Shown here: positions 45,174-53,551 of the stretch, piece after piece
Layout of the letters: every line of letters starts with the position of its first letter
Position numbering within the stretch: the first letter of the stretch is position 1
Assembly (NCBI RefSeq): GCF_000473105.1
Contig: NZ_AXBB01000004.1
Coordinates: 62,001-126,000, forward strand
Reading direction: 5' to 3'
DNA: 64,000 nucleotides
From: Phaeobacter inhibens DSM 16374
GTDB lineage: Bacteria > Pseudomonadota > Alphaproteobacteria > Rhodobacterales > Rhodobacteraceae
The notes under the pieces: generated by a model
What the model saw: the letters and a program-made list of their open reading frames with translations, nothing else
What the model was told of the DNA's origin: nothing
Database searches by the model: none
Translations under genes and position numbers: made by a program

Positions 45174-45767
45174 ATGGCAAGAGCGAAGTTTCTCTGTGAC
45201 GCCGAACGCTGCATTGAATGCAACGCCTGCGTGACGGCCTGTAAGAACGAGCACGAGGTGCCCTGGGGTATCAACCGGCGTCGGGTGGTGACCATCAATG
45301 ATGGCAAGCCCGGTGAGCGGTCGATCTCGGTCGCCTGTATGCATTGCTCGGACGCGCCCTGTATGGCGGTGTGCCCGGTCGATTGTTTCTATCAGAACGA
45401 AGAAGGCGTGGTCCTGCACTCCAAGGATCTCTGCATTGGTTGCGGTTATTGCTTCTACGCGTGCCCCTTTGGCGCGCCGCAGTATCCGCAGGCAGGCAAC
45501 TTTGGCAGCCGTGGCAAGATGGACAAATGTACCTTCTGCGCCGGTGGCCCTGAGGAGACGCATTCCAATGCGGAATTCTCCAAATACGGCCGCAATCGGA
45601 TCGCCGAGGGCAAGCTGCCCATCTGCGCCGAAATGTGCTCCACCAAGGCACTGCTGGCCGGGGACGGTGATGTCGTCTCAGCCGTCTACCGCGAACGTGT
45701 TGTGGCGCGCGGCTTCGGCTCCGGTGCCTGGGGCTGGGGGACAGCCTATGACCAGAAGGGCGGCTGA
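45174..45767 (+). CDS. fdhB: Formate dehydrogenase iron-sulfur subunit
   Basis: A 197-residue electron-transfer subunit holding four [4Fe-4S] clusters: CIECNACVTACKNEHE, CMHCSDAPCMAVCPVDC, CIGCGYCFYACPFGA and CTFC...CAEMC. It has no signal of its own, so it is probably exported with FdhA by the Tat system. It passes electrons from FdhA to the cytochrome b subunit. It lies 12 bases after fdhA with AAGGAGAAAG. Confidence 0.95.
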   Translation: MARAKFLCDAERCIECNACVTACKNEHEVPWGINRRRVVTINDGKPGERSISVACMHCSDAPCMAVCPVDCFYQNEEGVVLHSKDLCIGCGYCFYACPFGAPQYPQAGNFGSRGKMDKCTFCAGGPEETHSNAEFSKYGRNRIAEGKLPICAEMCSTKALLAGDGDVVSAVYRERVVARGFGSGAWGWGTAYDQKGG

Positions 45768-45790
45768 TCACAGCCTCCTTTGACATGATG

Positions 45791-45816
45791 GGATGGCCCG
45801 CCCGCGCGGGCCGTCC
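45791..45816 (+). other. Strong hairpin between fdhB and fdhC
   Basis: GGATGGCCCGC and GCGGGCCGTCC form an 11-base stem with one G-U pair and a four-base loop, followed by TGTTTACTT. It could reduce expression of fdhC and the genes after it relative to fdhAB. Confidence 0.55.
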
Positions 45817-45863
45817 TGTTTACTTATTCAGTTTTCAAGACAACCCATGAAGGAGTGTGGCCC

Positions 45864-47108
45864 ATGCTGCGCATCGCCTTTGCTATTCTGATGCAGCTGA
45901 CGTTGATGGCTGGGATCGCTGCGGCGCAGGACGCCCCGGATGCCCCTGCGGCGAACACTGTGCCGGACCGCAGTGCCACGGGCGGGGCGCAGACGCTTGA
46001 GGATATTCTGGCGCGGCAGCGCGGGGAGAAGATCGACGACAGCTTTCGCAGCGATGACACGGGCGCCGCGGCTTTGGGGGCCGGGTTGACCGAGCAACTG
46101 GGCACGCTTGGCGGGGCATCAGATCCCGAGCTGTGGCGCGCGATCCGCTATAATGCTGCTGACCTAAGGGTCTCGGCCGGGGGCGATGTGGCCACCGTGC
46201 TTGTGCAGGATGGAGGTATGCGCTGGCTGACCTTCCGGGAAGGACCGCTGCGCACCTATGGCGGTTGGCTGCTGCTGGGAACAATCGCGGCGCTGGCCCT
46301 GTTTTATCTGCTGCGCGGTCGCATCCGCATTGACGAGCCCGCAACCGGGCGCAGCGTGACACGGTTTCAGTTCATTGAACGCTTTGCCCATTGGATGCTG
46401 GCGGGGTCATTTATCTTGCTTGGCCTCACGGGGTTGGCCAGCCTGTTCGGTCGCATGGTGATCGCGCCCTATCTGGGCAAGGAGATCAATGCAGGCCTGC
46501 TGATCTGGAGCAAATGGGTGCATAACAACGTCTCCTGGGCCTTTATGCTGGCGCTGGTCATGGTGTTTGTCATGTGGGTCGCCCATAATATTCCGAACCG
46601 GACCGATCTGGTGTGGATCCGCCAAATGGGCGGCATCGTGGGCAAATCACACCCGCCAGCCAAGAAATTCAACTTTGGCCAGAAACTGATCTTCTGGTCG
46701 GTGATTGTCTTTGGCGCCTCTATTTCTCTCTCGGGCCTGTCATTGCTGTTCCCGTTTGAAATCCAGCTCTTTGCCAAGACTTTTGGTATTTTGAACGATC
46801 TGGGGCTGCCGCAGCTTGTGGGCTATGGCACGCTGCCGGTTGAGCTGGCACCGCAGGAGGAAATGCAGCTGGCGCAGAGCTGGCACGCGATTCTCAGCTT
46901 TGTGCTGATGGCGATCATTCTGGCACATATCTATATCGGTTCGCTTGGTATGGAGGGCGCGTTTGACGCCATGGGCAGCGGCGATGTCGACGAAGCCTGG
47001 GCGCATCAGCACCATTCTCTCTGGTTGGACGAGATGCGTGAAAAGGGCGAAGTCACCCCGGACGGTACGAGCAGCGGTGGCGCCAAGGGCGCAACACCTG
47101 CAGAGTGA
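45864..47108 (+). CDS. fdhC: Formate dehydrogenase cytochrome b556 (gamma) subunit
   Basis: A 414-residue membrane subunit. It starts with a signal-like segment (MLRIAFAILMQL...AAAQ) and a hydrophilic periplasmic stretch to about residue 125, then a helix and the four-helix cytochrome b561-type core, with heme-ligand candidates in IERFAHWMLAGSF, KWVHNNVSWAF and SWHAILSFVLM. It takes electrons from FdhB to the quinone pool. I used the ATG at 45864; a GTG at 45855 lies within the GGAG ribosome site. The N-terminal domain is longer than in E. coli FdnI, as is usual in alphaproteobacteria. Confidence 0.92.
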   Translation: MLRIAFAILMQLTLMAGIAAAQDAPDAPAANTVPDRSATGGAQTLEDILARQRGEKIDDSFRSDDTGAAALGAGLTEQLGTLGGASDPELWRAIRYNAADLRVSAGGDVATVLVQDGGMRWLTFREGPLRTYGGWLLLGTIAALALFYLLRGRIRIDEPATGRSVTRFQFIERFAHWMLAGSFILLGLTGLASLFGRMVIAPYLGKEINAGLLIWSKWVHNNVSWAFMLALVMVFVMWVAHNIPNRTDLVWIRQMGGIVGKSHPPAKKFNFGQKLIFWSVIVFGASISLSGLSLLFPFEIQLFAKTFGILNDLGLPQLVGYGTLPVELAPQEEMQLAQSWHAILSFVLMAIILAHIYIGSLGMEGAFDAMGSGDVDEAWAHQHHSLWLDEMREKGEVTPDGTSSGGAKGATPAE

Positions 47109-47126
47109 CCGGCGGTGGCCCGCCAC

Positions 47127-48449
47127 ATGTCAGCACTCGCCGATGTGTCCCGCAAAACCTGCGCTATTTGCGGTGCGGCAGCGCTGTCGCTGATGGTCGT
47201 CGGTGATCACGCTGACGCAGATGAGTTCACCACATTGAAGGGGCACGGCGGGCCGGTCATGGCGCTGGCGGTTTCGCCGGAGGGGCAGGTGGCGACGGGC
47301 AGTTTCGACAATGCGATTGGCCTATGGCGTGACCGCAGCCCGCGTTGGCTGGAGGCCCACGAAGCGGCTGTTACCGCGCTTGCGTTCATGGATGCCGGGC
47401 GGTTGGTCTCCGCAGGGGATGATTTTGCGCTCTACCTCTGGCCTCAGGGCAGCAATACAGGGGAGTTGATCGGGCGGCATCTGGGCAAGATCCGGGCGCT
47501 TGCGGTGACACCGGACCGTGACACCCTTGTGTCGGGCAGCTGGGATGGGGAAATCGGCCTTTGGCCGCTTGGCGATGGCTCCGAACAGCGGATCAAGGTT
47601 GGCAGCGGCGTCAACGATGTGGCTGTCGGAGCGGACGGGGCTGTCTATGCGGCCACTATGAGTGGGCAGATCCTCGTCTACGAGGATGCCGACCGCTCGC
47701 CACGTCGGCTGGTGGATCAGGGCTTTGGCATCAACCAGCTGGTGCTGGGGCCGGATGGTGATTGGCTGGCCTATGGGGCTGTGGATGGTGCCACCCGCGT
47801 TGTTGACAGTCAGACCGGCGATCCGGTAGCGGATTTTACGCTGGAACGGCGGCCTATTTTGGCGATGGCATATCACGAAGGTACAGCACGGCTCGCCGTT
47901 GGGGACGGGCAGGGCTATATCATGATGGTAGATACGGAGACCTGGCGCATCAGCGCAGATTTTCGCGCCACCCGTGATGGGCCGGTCTGGGCACTGGAGT
48001 TTGCACCGGACGGGCGGACGGTCTGGGCCGCGGGATTGGATGATCTGGCCTATGGCTGGCCAGTCGCGCTGATGGGAGAGACAGAGGCGCAGATGGCAGG
48101 CAATCGCGGGTTCCTGAAGGATCCGGCCACGATGACCAACGGAGAGCGGCAGTTTATGCGCAAATGTTCCATCTGCCATGCGCTTGGCCCCGAAGACAGC
48201 CGCAAGGCGGGGCCAAGTCTTTACAATGTCTTTGGCCGCCCGGCGGGAACGCTGGCAGGTTACCGCTATTCAGAGGTCCTTGATGGATCTGATATAATCT
48301 GGGGAGAGGCGACGATTGATGCCCTCTTCGATCTGGGCCCGGATCACTATATTCCGGGGTCCAAAATGCCGATGCAGCGGATTACCGATCCGCAGGACCG
48401 GCGTGATTTGATTGCGTTTCTGAAACGCGCAACCAAGGTGGAGAAGTGA
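47127..48449 (+). CDS. Periplasmic WD40-repeat cytochrome c
   Basis: A 440-residue exported protein. After a signal segment come seven WD40-like repeats (for example HGGPVMALAVSPEGQVATGS, HEAAVTALAF, HLGKIRALAVTPD, RDGPVWALEFAPDGRTVWAA), enough for a complete propeller. The last 100 residues are a class I cytochrome c with CSICH at 347-351 and a likely Met ligand in PGSKMPMQ. A related tandem is annotated in nitrate/formate electron-transfer loci, but no function is proven. It probably accepts or relays electrons next to the formate dehydrogenase. A GTG at 47115 is an alternative start; both have weak ribosome sites. Confidence 0.85.
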   Translation: MSALADVSRKTCAICGAAALSLMVVGDHADADEFTTLKGHGGPVMALAVSPEGQVATGSFDNAIGLWRDRSPRWLEAHEAAVTALAFMDAGRLVSAGDDFALYLWPQGSNTGELIGRHLGKIRALAVTPDRDTLVSGSWDGEIGLWPLGDGSEQRIKVGSGVNDVAVGADGAVYAATMSGQILVYEDADRSPRRLVDQGFGINQLVLGPDGDWLAYGAVDGATRVVDSQTGDPVADFTLERRPILAMAYHEGTARLAVGDGQGYIMMVDTETWRISADFRATRDGPVWALEFAPDGRTVWAAGLDDLAYGWPVALMGETEAQMAGNRGFLKDPATMTNGERQFMRKCSICHALGPEDSRKAGPSLYNVFGRPAGTLAGYRYSEVLDGSDIIWGEATIDALFDLGPDHYIPGSKMPMQRITDPQDRRDLIAFLKRATKVEK

Positions 48450-48453
48450 CCAA

Positions 48454-48579
48454 ATGAAAGCCATGTTGACGGGATTTGCCGCCATCATCGTGATTGCCGC
48501 CGGTGCGAATTTTGCGCTGGATCAGGCAGGGTTTGCCTCGCAAGAGGTGCATTCCGGACCTTCTGTTCGACTGGATTGA
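48454..48579 (+). CDS. 41-residue signal-peptide-like small protein
   Basis: A short open frame starting MKAMLTGFAAIIVIAAGANF and ending SGPSVRLD. It has one hydrophobic helix (residues 5-22) and a short hydrophilic tail, so it is either a membrane-anchored peptide or a tiny exported one. It starts four bases after the cytochrome c stop and overlaps the regulator start (TTGA). I recall similar short frames with a VRLD end in roseobacter fdh loci, which supports it being real, but I cannot check this here. Confidence 0.6.
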   Translation: MKAMLTGFAAIIVIAAGANFALDQAGFASQEVHSGPSVRLD

Positions 48580-49937
48580 CCGTGCTGACAACCGCACCGC
48601 CACCCCGCGACGAATATGGGGAAAACCTTGCCGGTGCGTCGATACTGGTGATCGACGACGAACCTGGCATGCGCAATTTCATGACCAAAATCCTGACCCC
48701 TCGCTGCAAACGGGTGGAGCAGGCGGCTTCGGCTGCAGAGGCTTCGAACATCTTGGATCAGGCGCATTTCGACCTGATCATCCTTGATAATATCATGCCG
48801 GGGAAAACCGGGCTTGAGTGGGTGCAGGAGCAGCATAAGGTCGGCCTGTTTGCGGACACGGTGCTGGTCACCGCCTATGCGGATCTGGAAACCGCCATTC
48901 AGGCCCTAAGGGTCGGCGTCGCGGATTTCGTGCTGAAACCGTTTCGCGCCAATCAGATTCTGAATTCCGTGGCTCGCGCGCTGGATCGCAAACATCTGCG
49001 GCGGGAAAACTATCTGCTGAAGCATGCGCTGTCAGCCGAAGGCACGGCAGCACGGGGGCGGCTGTTGGGCAAATCCCCTGCCATTCAGACCGCGCGTGAC
49101 ATGATCACCCGGCTGGCGCCTCTGCCCACACCAGTTCTGTTCACGGGTGCCAGCGGGACGGGCAAAGAAATCGCCGCGCGGACGCTGCATTCGCTGTCGG
49201 ACCGGGCGGAAAAACCCTTTGTCGCGGTGAATTGCGCCGCCATCGCCCCAGACCGGATTGCGCATGAGCTGTTCGGGGTGGTCGATGCGCAGGACCGCCG
49301 TCAGGACGGGCTGTTTCTCTATGCCGATGGGGGGACGCTGTTCCTGGATGAGGTGGCGCAGATGCCGGAGCAGGTGCAGGCGGCCCTGTTGCGGGTGCTG
49401 GAGGATCAGCGCATCCGCCCGGTTGGTGCCGAACGCGACATCCCGCTGAACCTGCGGTTCCTGTTTGCCACCAATGCCGATTTGCAACAGGCGGTGGCCG
49501 AAGGACGGTTCCGGGCGGATCTGTACCACCGGATCAACGTTGTGAATATCCAGATGCCGCCGCTGAGTGAGCGGGTTGAGGATATTGTGGAACTGGCCGC
49601 GCTCTTCATGGAGCAGTTTTCCACCACGCTGGCGATGCCCGCGCTTGAACTGGACGCGGATACCCTGCTGAAATTCAGCCGCTACCACTGGCCCGGCAAT
49701 GTGCGCGAATTGCGCAATCTGATCGAACGCTCGGTCATTCTGGGCGCCTTTCCAGAGGAGTTTGCAGGCACCGGAGCGGTGACTGGTTCAGCCGCGATGG
49801 ATACGCTGGATCTGGTGATGCAACGCCACATCATGCATGTTCTGGACGCCTGCGAGGGCAACAGGGCAGAGGCAGCCCGCAGGCTGGGTGTCTCGCGCAA
49901 GACGGTGGATCGCAAATGCGCAAGCTGGGGTCTTTGA
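48576..49937 (+). CDS. NtrC-family response regulator lacking the GAFTGA motif
   Basis: About 453 residues: a receiver (D27, D28, phosphate-accepting D71, K121), an AAA+ domain and a Fis-type helix-turn-helix (NRAEAARRLGVSRKTVDRK). Walker A GASGTGKE is at 191-198 and Walker B GTLFLDE at 253-259. Where sigma-54 activators have GAFTGA between ELFG and the Walker B region, this protein reads ELFGVVDAQDRRQDGLF, so the loop that contacts sigma-54 is gone. It therefore probably works with sigma-70 polymerase, as NtrC of Rhodobacter capsulatus does. The start is uncertain (TTG at 48576 coupled to the small gene, or GTG at 48582). It is the last gene of the fdh operon and likely regulates it. Confidence 0.88.
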   Translation: MTVLTTAPPPRDEYGENLAGASILVIDDEPGMRNFMTKILTPRCKRVEQAASAAEASNILDQAHFDLIILDNIMPGKTGLEWVQEQHKVGLFADTVLVTAYADLETAIQALRVGVADFVLKPFRANQILNSVARALDRKHLRRENYLLKHALSAEGTAARGRLLGKSPAIQTARDMITRLAPLPTPVLFTGASGTGKEIAARTLHSLSDRAEKPFVAVNCAAIAPDRIAHELFGVVDAQDRRQDGLFLYADGGTLFLDEVAQMPEQVQAALLRVLEDQRIRPVGAERDIPLNLRFLFATNADLQQAVAEGRFRADLYHRINVVNIQMPPLSERVEDIVELAALFMEQFSTTLAMPALELDADTLLKFSRYHWPGNVRELRNLIERSVILGAFPEEFAGTGAVTGSAAMDTLDLVMQRHIMHVLDACEGNRAEAARRLGVSRKTVDRKCASWGL

Positions 49938-49992
49938 TCTGAGAGAGAGCGGCGGGCGATGCGCCTGCCGTTTGTGGCTTGGGGTCTTGTGC

Positions 49993-51963
49993 CTAGGACG
50001 TCGCCTCGACCGCGGGCAACCAGATTGAGAAAACAGCGCCGACGATTTTCCCATCTTCAACACGGTTCTCGGCCGAGATTACCCCGCCTGCGCGTTGAAT
50101 CAGGGTCTGGCTGATCGACAAACCCAAACCAGTGCCTTCGCCCAGTTTGGTGGTGTAGAACGGGTTGAAGACTGAGGGCAGATCTTTCGCCGCAATGCCT
50201 GATCCGGTATCTGCAACCTCGAGGCAGGCACCGCTGACATTGTCCCGATCCATCTCGCGCAAGGTCAGCAAGAGCTGGCCGGAGCCCTCCATCGCCTGCA
50301 CGGCGTTTAGGATCAGATTGATCACCACCTGTTGCAGCTCGCCGGGATCAATGCGGACCGCCGGTGTCTCGCCGAACTGTTTGGTAACGGCGATGTCCTG
50401 TTTGGTCACCACGTGGTCCACCAGCACCAAACAGTCGGACACCACCGGTGCCAGATCCAGGCGTTCCTCAAAGGTGCCGAATTCGGTCGGGCGGGCGAAT
50501 TGCAACAGTTTGCCGACGATGGCGCTGATCCGCAGGATCTGATCGTCGATCAGTGCCAGCTCCGTTTCCACCTCCTCTGTTGCAGATCCCAGTGTCATCC
50601 GCATCACATCGACGTTGCCCTGAATGACCGCGATCGGGTTGTTGATCTCATGGGCGACACCGGCAGTGATCTCCCCAATCGAGGCGAGTTTTTCGCTCAT
50701 CACCAGTTGCTTATAGGTGGCTTCCAGTTTTTCATTGGCGGCGCGCAGTTCCGCAGTGCGCTGGTCAACGCGGGCGTTCAGCTCACCCGCCCAGTCGCGC
50801 AGTTTTTGATCGCGGTCCTGTACCTGGTCCAGCAGACTATCAAGATGGGCCGCGACCTGACCGATTTCATCGTGCCGCCCCACATTTCCATTGCGGGCGG
50901 CCAAATCGCCACGCTCCACACGGGCCATGGTGTGGCTCATCTGCTCCAGTGGCGCAAAGATCCCTTTGGCCAGCCATAAAAACAGCGGCGCCGAGAGTAG
51001 CAGAACCGATAGGAAAGACAGAACAACGGTCCAATACGCGGAGACTTTGGCCGCGGCAAACGGCGCCTCAAGGAAGCCCACATAAAGCATGCCGACCCGT
51101 TTTCCGAAACTGTCGGTCAGTGGCAGATAGCCGGAGATATACCAGTCGTTCACAACAAAGGCGCGATCGAGCCAGGTCTGCCCGTCACCAAGAACAGCAT
51201 CCCGTACGGCTTGCGAAACGCGGGTTCCAAGGGCGCGGACATCCTCGAACAGGCGGACATTGGTGGAAATACGGGTGTCATCCAGAAACAGCGTGGCGGT
51301 GCCCTTGCGGCTGATCCGGTGACTGTCGCCGAGATAAACCAAGGCGTTGATCGTATCGATGAAATCCAGATCCCGGTTCAGTAGCCTCCCGGCCACCAGC
51401 ACGCCTTCGCTGCCGGGGGTCGTCACTGGGGCGGCAGAATGGATCACCATGCCGCGATCTTCGGCGGGGCGGGTGGTGGGCGCGGCAGCTTCGGTTTCGA
51501 TCAGCGGAATGCGGGCGCGGTTGCGCAGGTCGGCAGAGATCACATCAAGATCTGCGGCAGCGAAGATGTCGATTTCCGAGGCCAGATCCCCTTGGGCGGC
51601 GCGGCTGATGACCGGCCAGCGGCGGGCATCACGGTCAATGTTGCGCATCGGCAGGTAGTAGAGGAAATCGAGCCTGAGCGCCTGTCTGCGTTGATCCAGA
51701 AACCTCAGCTGATCCTGTAGCGGCGCGCGCAGTACCTTGGCAAATTGGGTCGAACTGGCGATGGCCGCCAGATCATCGCCGCTGTTTGCCTGTAGCTGCC
51801 GCAGGTATTGGTCAGCGATTTTCAGGTCGCTTTCCACGTTGACGATCAGGACGTTGTCATAGTCGGCGTTCCACCTGGCCATCGCCACGACCAGAAGCAG
51901 CGGCATCACCACGCTGAGCGGCAGGAGCGCGAGCAGAAGGAGGCGAAGCCGAACAGATTTCAA
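49993..51963 (-). CDS. Sensor histidine kinase
   Basis: A 656-residue membrane kinase. A first helix at about residues 5-27, a periplasmic or extracytoplasmic region of about 290 residues including a second-half dCache/Cache-like stretch (GYLPLTDSFGKRVGMLYVGF), a second helix near 325, HAMP, a coiled coil, then the kinase core with His438 in GVAHEINNP, and ATP-binding motifs (NLILNAVQAME, DTGSGI, GTGLGLSIS). I chose the TTG at 51963 (AGGAAA upstream) because a longer frame runs into the SDR gene. It converges on the regulator gene and is its probable partner. Confidence 0.88.
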   Translation of the reverse strand: MKSVRLRLLLLALLPLSVVMPLLLVVAMARWNADYDNVLIVNVESDLKIADQYLRQLQANSGDDLAAIASSTQFAKVLRAPLQDQLRFLDQRRQALRLDFLYYLPMRNIDRDARRWPVISRAAQGDLASEIDIFAAADLDVISADLRNRARIPLIETEAAAPTTRPAEDRGMVIHSAAPVTTPGSEGVLVAGRLLNRDLDFIDTINALVYLGDSHRISRKGTATLFLDDTRISTNVRLFEDVRALGTRVSQAVRDAVLGDGQTWLDRAFVVNDWYISGYLPLTDSFGKRVGMLYVGFLEAPFAAAKVSAYWTVVLSFLSVLLLSAPLFLWLAKGIFAPLEQMSHTMARVERGDLAARNGNVGRHDEIGQVAAHLDSLLDQVQDRDQKLRDWAGELNARVDQRTAELRAANEKLEATYKQLVMSEKLASIGEITAGVAHEINNPIAVIQGNVDVMRMTLGSATEEVETELALIDDQILRISAIVGKLLQFARPTEFGTFEERLDLAPVVSDCLVLVDHVVTKQDIAVTKQFGETPAVRIDPGELQQVVINLILNAVQAMEGSGQLLLTLREMDRDNVSGACLEVADTGSGIAAKDLPSVFNPFYTTKLGEGTGLGLSISQTLIQRAGGVISAENRVEDGKIVGAVFSIWLPAVEATS

Positions 51964-52064
51964 GGTGGCGATTTCCTGTGGACAGCAGGCACATCGGGAT
52001 GCGGGCAAGCCATGGTGTGCGGGATCGCCCAACTGTCGCATGATGCGGATCGGCTGGGCAAGTC

Positions 52065-52085
52065 CGGACAGGGTGATCCTGTCCG
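52065..52085 (-). terminator. Hairpin after the SDR gene
   Basis: CGGACAGG and CCTGTCCG form a perfect eight-base stem with a five-base loop in the 133-base gap between the lipid operon and the kinase gene. No T tract follows; it may end most transcripts of the eight-gene operon. Confidence 0.45.
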
Positions 52086-52096
52086 CCCGGCACCTA

Positions 52097-52822
52097 TCAG
52101 GCCGGGATTTCCTTGCCCGCCCAGTCAAATACCCGTCCGCTGTCACCGGGGGACAGGCCGTCGATGACCTTGGCCAGATATGCTGCGGATTGGGCCGGCT
52201 CGAACAAAGCACTCTCAGAGACGTTTTTGGAGAAGGGACCCGAAAGCGGTGTTCGCACCGTGCCGGGGTGCAGCCCGACGCAGATCATCTGGTCATTGCT
52301 GCGCGCTGTCTCGATCGCGTAGTTGCGGATAAGCATATTCAGCGCCGCTTTTGATGCGCGATAGGCATGCCAGCCGCCAAGGCCATTGTCGCTGATCGAT
52401 CCGACCCGCGCTGACAGCGCTGCAAAGACCGCACGCCCTTTGCGTGGCATGATCGGCAATAGGTGTTTGGCAACGCTGGCGGGGGCGAAAGTATTTATTT
52501 CAAATACTTTCCGGAAGGCCTCGGCATCCTGCTGGCGGTAGCTTTTTTCGGGCCTGAGACCCGTCTCATCGGAGAGCACCCCGGTTGCGACAAGCACAAG
52601 ATCCGGTGCAATCCCCCGGCTGCGCAGAGCGCCGGCCAGCTCGGTAAGCTGTGCTTCGTCGGTGATGTCCACCTGGTGACTGTCGATTTCGGGGCGCGAT
52701 GGCAACGCGCTACGGGCCACTGCGGTCAGGCTGGCGGGGGAGCGCGCCGCGTAGTGATCCACCAATGCCGATCCGATACCGCCGGAGGCGCCAATAATAA
52801 CGATATGCTGTGGCGCGCTCAT
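52097..52822 (-). CDS. Short-chain dehydrogenase/reductase (CsgA/C-factor-like)
   Basis: A 241-residue SDR with the cofactor motif GASGGIGSA near residue 12 and the catalytic pair in YRASK (Tyr, Lys), with the upstream Ser in AALSARVGS. It has no signal or membrane segment. It is the last gene of an eight-gene minus-strand operon whose first gene is a FAD amine oxidase-like protein; it overlaps the preceding SDR by four bases. The substrate is unknown; the operon suggests a lipid or aldehyde. Confidence 0.87.
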   Translation of the reverse strand: MSAPQHIVIIGASGGIGSALVDHYAARSPASLTAVARSALPSRPEIDSHQVDITDEAQLTELAGALRSRGIAPDLVLVATGVLSDETGLRPEKSYRQQDAEAFRKVFEINTFAPASVAKHLLPIMPRKGRAVFAALSARVGSISDNGLGGWHAYRASKAALNMLIRNYAIETARSNDQMICVGLHPGTVRTPLSGPFSKNVSESALFEPAQSAAYLAKVIDGLSPGDSGRVFDWAGKEIPA

Positions 52823-53550
52823 TTACCGGCCCCCATCAGGCGCAGGAACAGCTTTCGCGGCAGATGCTTGCCGATGGTAAACACCCAAGCAAATGGCGTC
52901 GGAAAACTGGTGCTGAAGCGCCCGTTTTTCATTGCTTTTATGCAGGCCTCTGCCGCTTCTTCCGGGGTCTGGATCATGGGCATGTTGAAGTCGTTTTTTT
53001 CGGTTAGCCGGGTCTTGATGAAACCGGGGTTGATCACCTGAACCTTTATCGGGGTCTGGAACAGATCCGCCTGGAGGTTTTCCGCCATATGCATAACGGC
53101 GGATTTGGAAGCGCCATAACCGGTGGCGCCGGGAAGGCCCGTATGACCGGCGAGAGAGCCGATCAGCACAATATGCCCCTCGTTGGCAGCAACCATCTGA
53201 GGCACCACACGGCCGACCACACGAATGGCCCCCATGAAGTTCACGTCACAGATCAGTTCAACCTTGTCGGCATCCCACTCTTGCGCGGGCATCGGATCGT
53301 AGGCGCCCGCGCAATAGAGGACGCCATGCACCTTGCCGATCAGGGCAGCAGCCTCACGGATGGCGTCACTATCGGTCACATCCAGTGGCAGAGCGGTGGC
53401 ATTGGTCAGCTCCCCCGCGAGGTCCTGCAATCGTTCCTCGCTGCGGGCCGAGAGCATAAGCCGCGCTCCGGCTGCATCCAGCTTTTGGGCAATGGCACGG
53501 CCTAATCCTTCACTGGCGCCGATGATCCACCATGTCTGTCCTGCAAACAT
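52819..53550 (-). CDS. Short-chain dehydrogenase/reductase
   Basis: A 243-residue SDR. GASEGLGRA near residue 11 binds the nucleotide, NFMGAIR holds the structural Asn, and Ser/Tyr/Lys are in LIGSLAGHTG and YGASK. The C-terminus ends in a hydrophobic, basic stretch (FTIGKHLPRKLFLRLMG), which may bind membranes. It is the seventh gene of the operon, one base after the DUF3833 stop. Confidence 0.87.
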   Translation of the reverse strand: MFAGQTWWIIGASEGLGRAIAQKLDAAGARLMLSARSEERLQDLAGELTNATALPLDVTDSDAIREAAALIGKVHGVLYCAGAYDPMPAQEWDADKVELICDVNFMGAIRVVGRVVPQMVAANEGHIVLIGSLAGHTGLPGATGYGASKSAVMHMAENLQADLFQTPIKVQVINPGFIKTRLTEKNDFNMPMIQTPEEAAEACIKAMKNGRFSTSFPTPFAWVFTIGKHLPRKLFLRLMGAGK

Positions 53551-53551
53551 C

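Noticed and set aside
51964-52212. Extended N-terminus of the histidine kinase
   Set aside because: The extra 83 codons overlap the SDR gene and have no family features; the TTG at 51963 with AGGAAA fits the first membrane helix.
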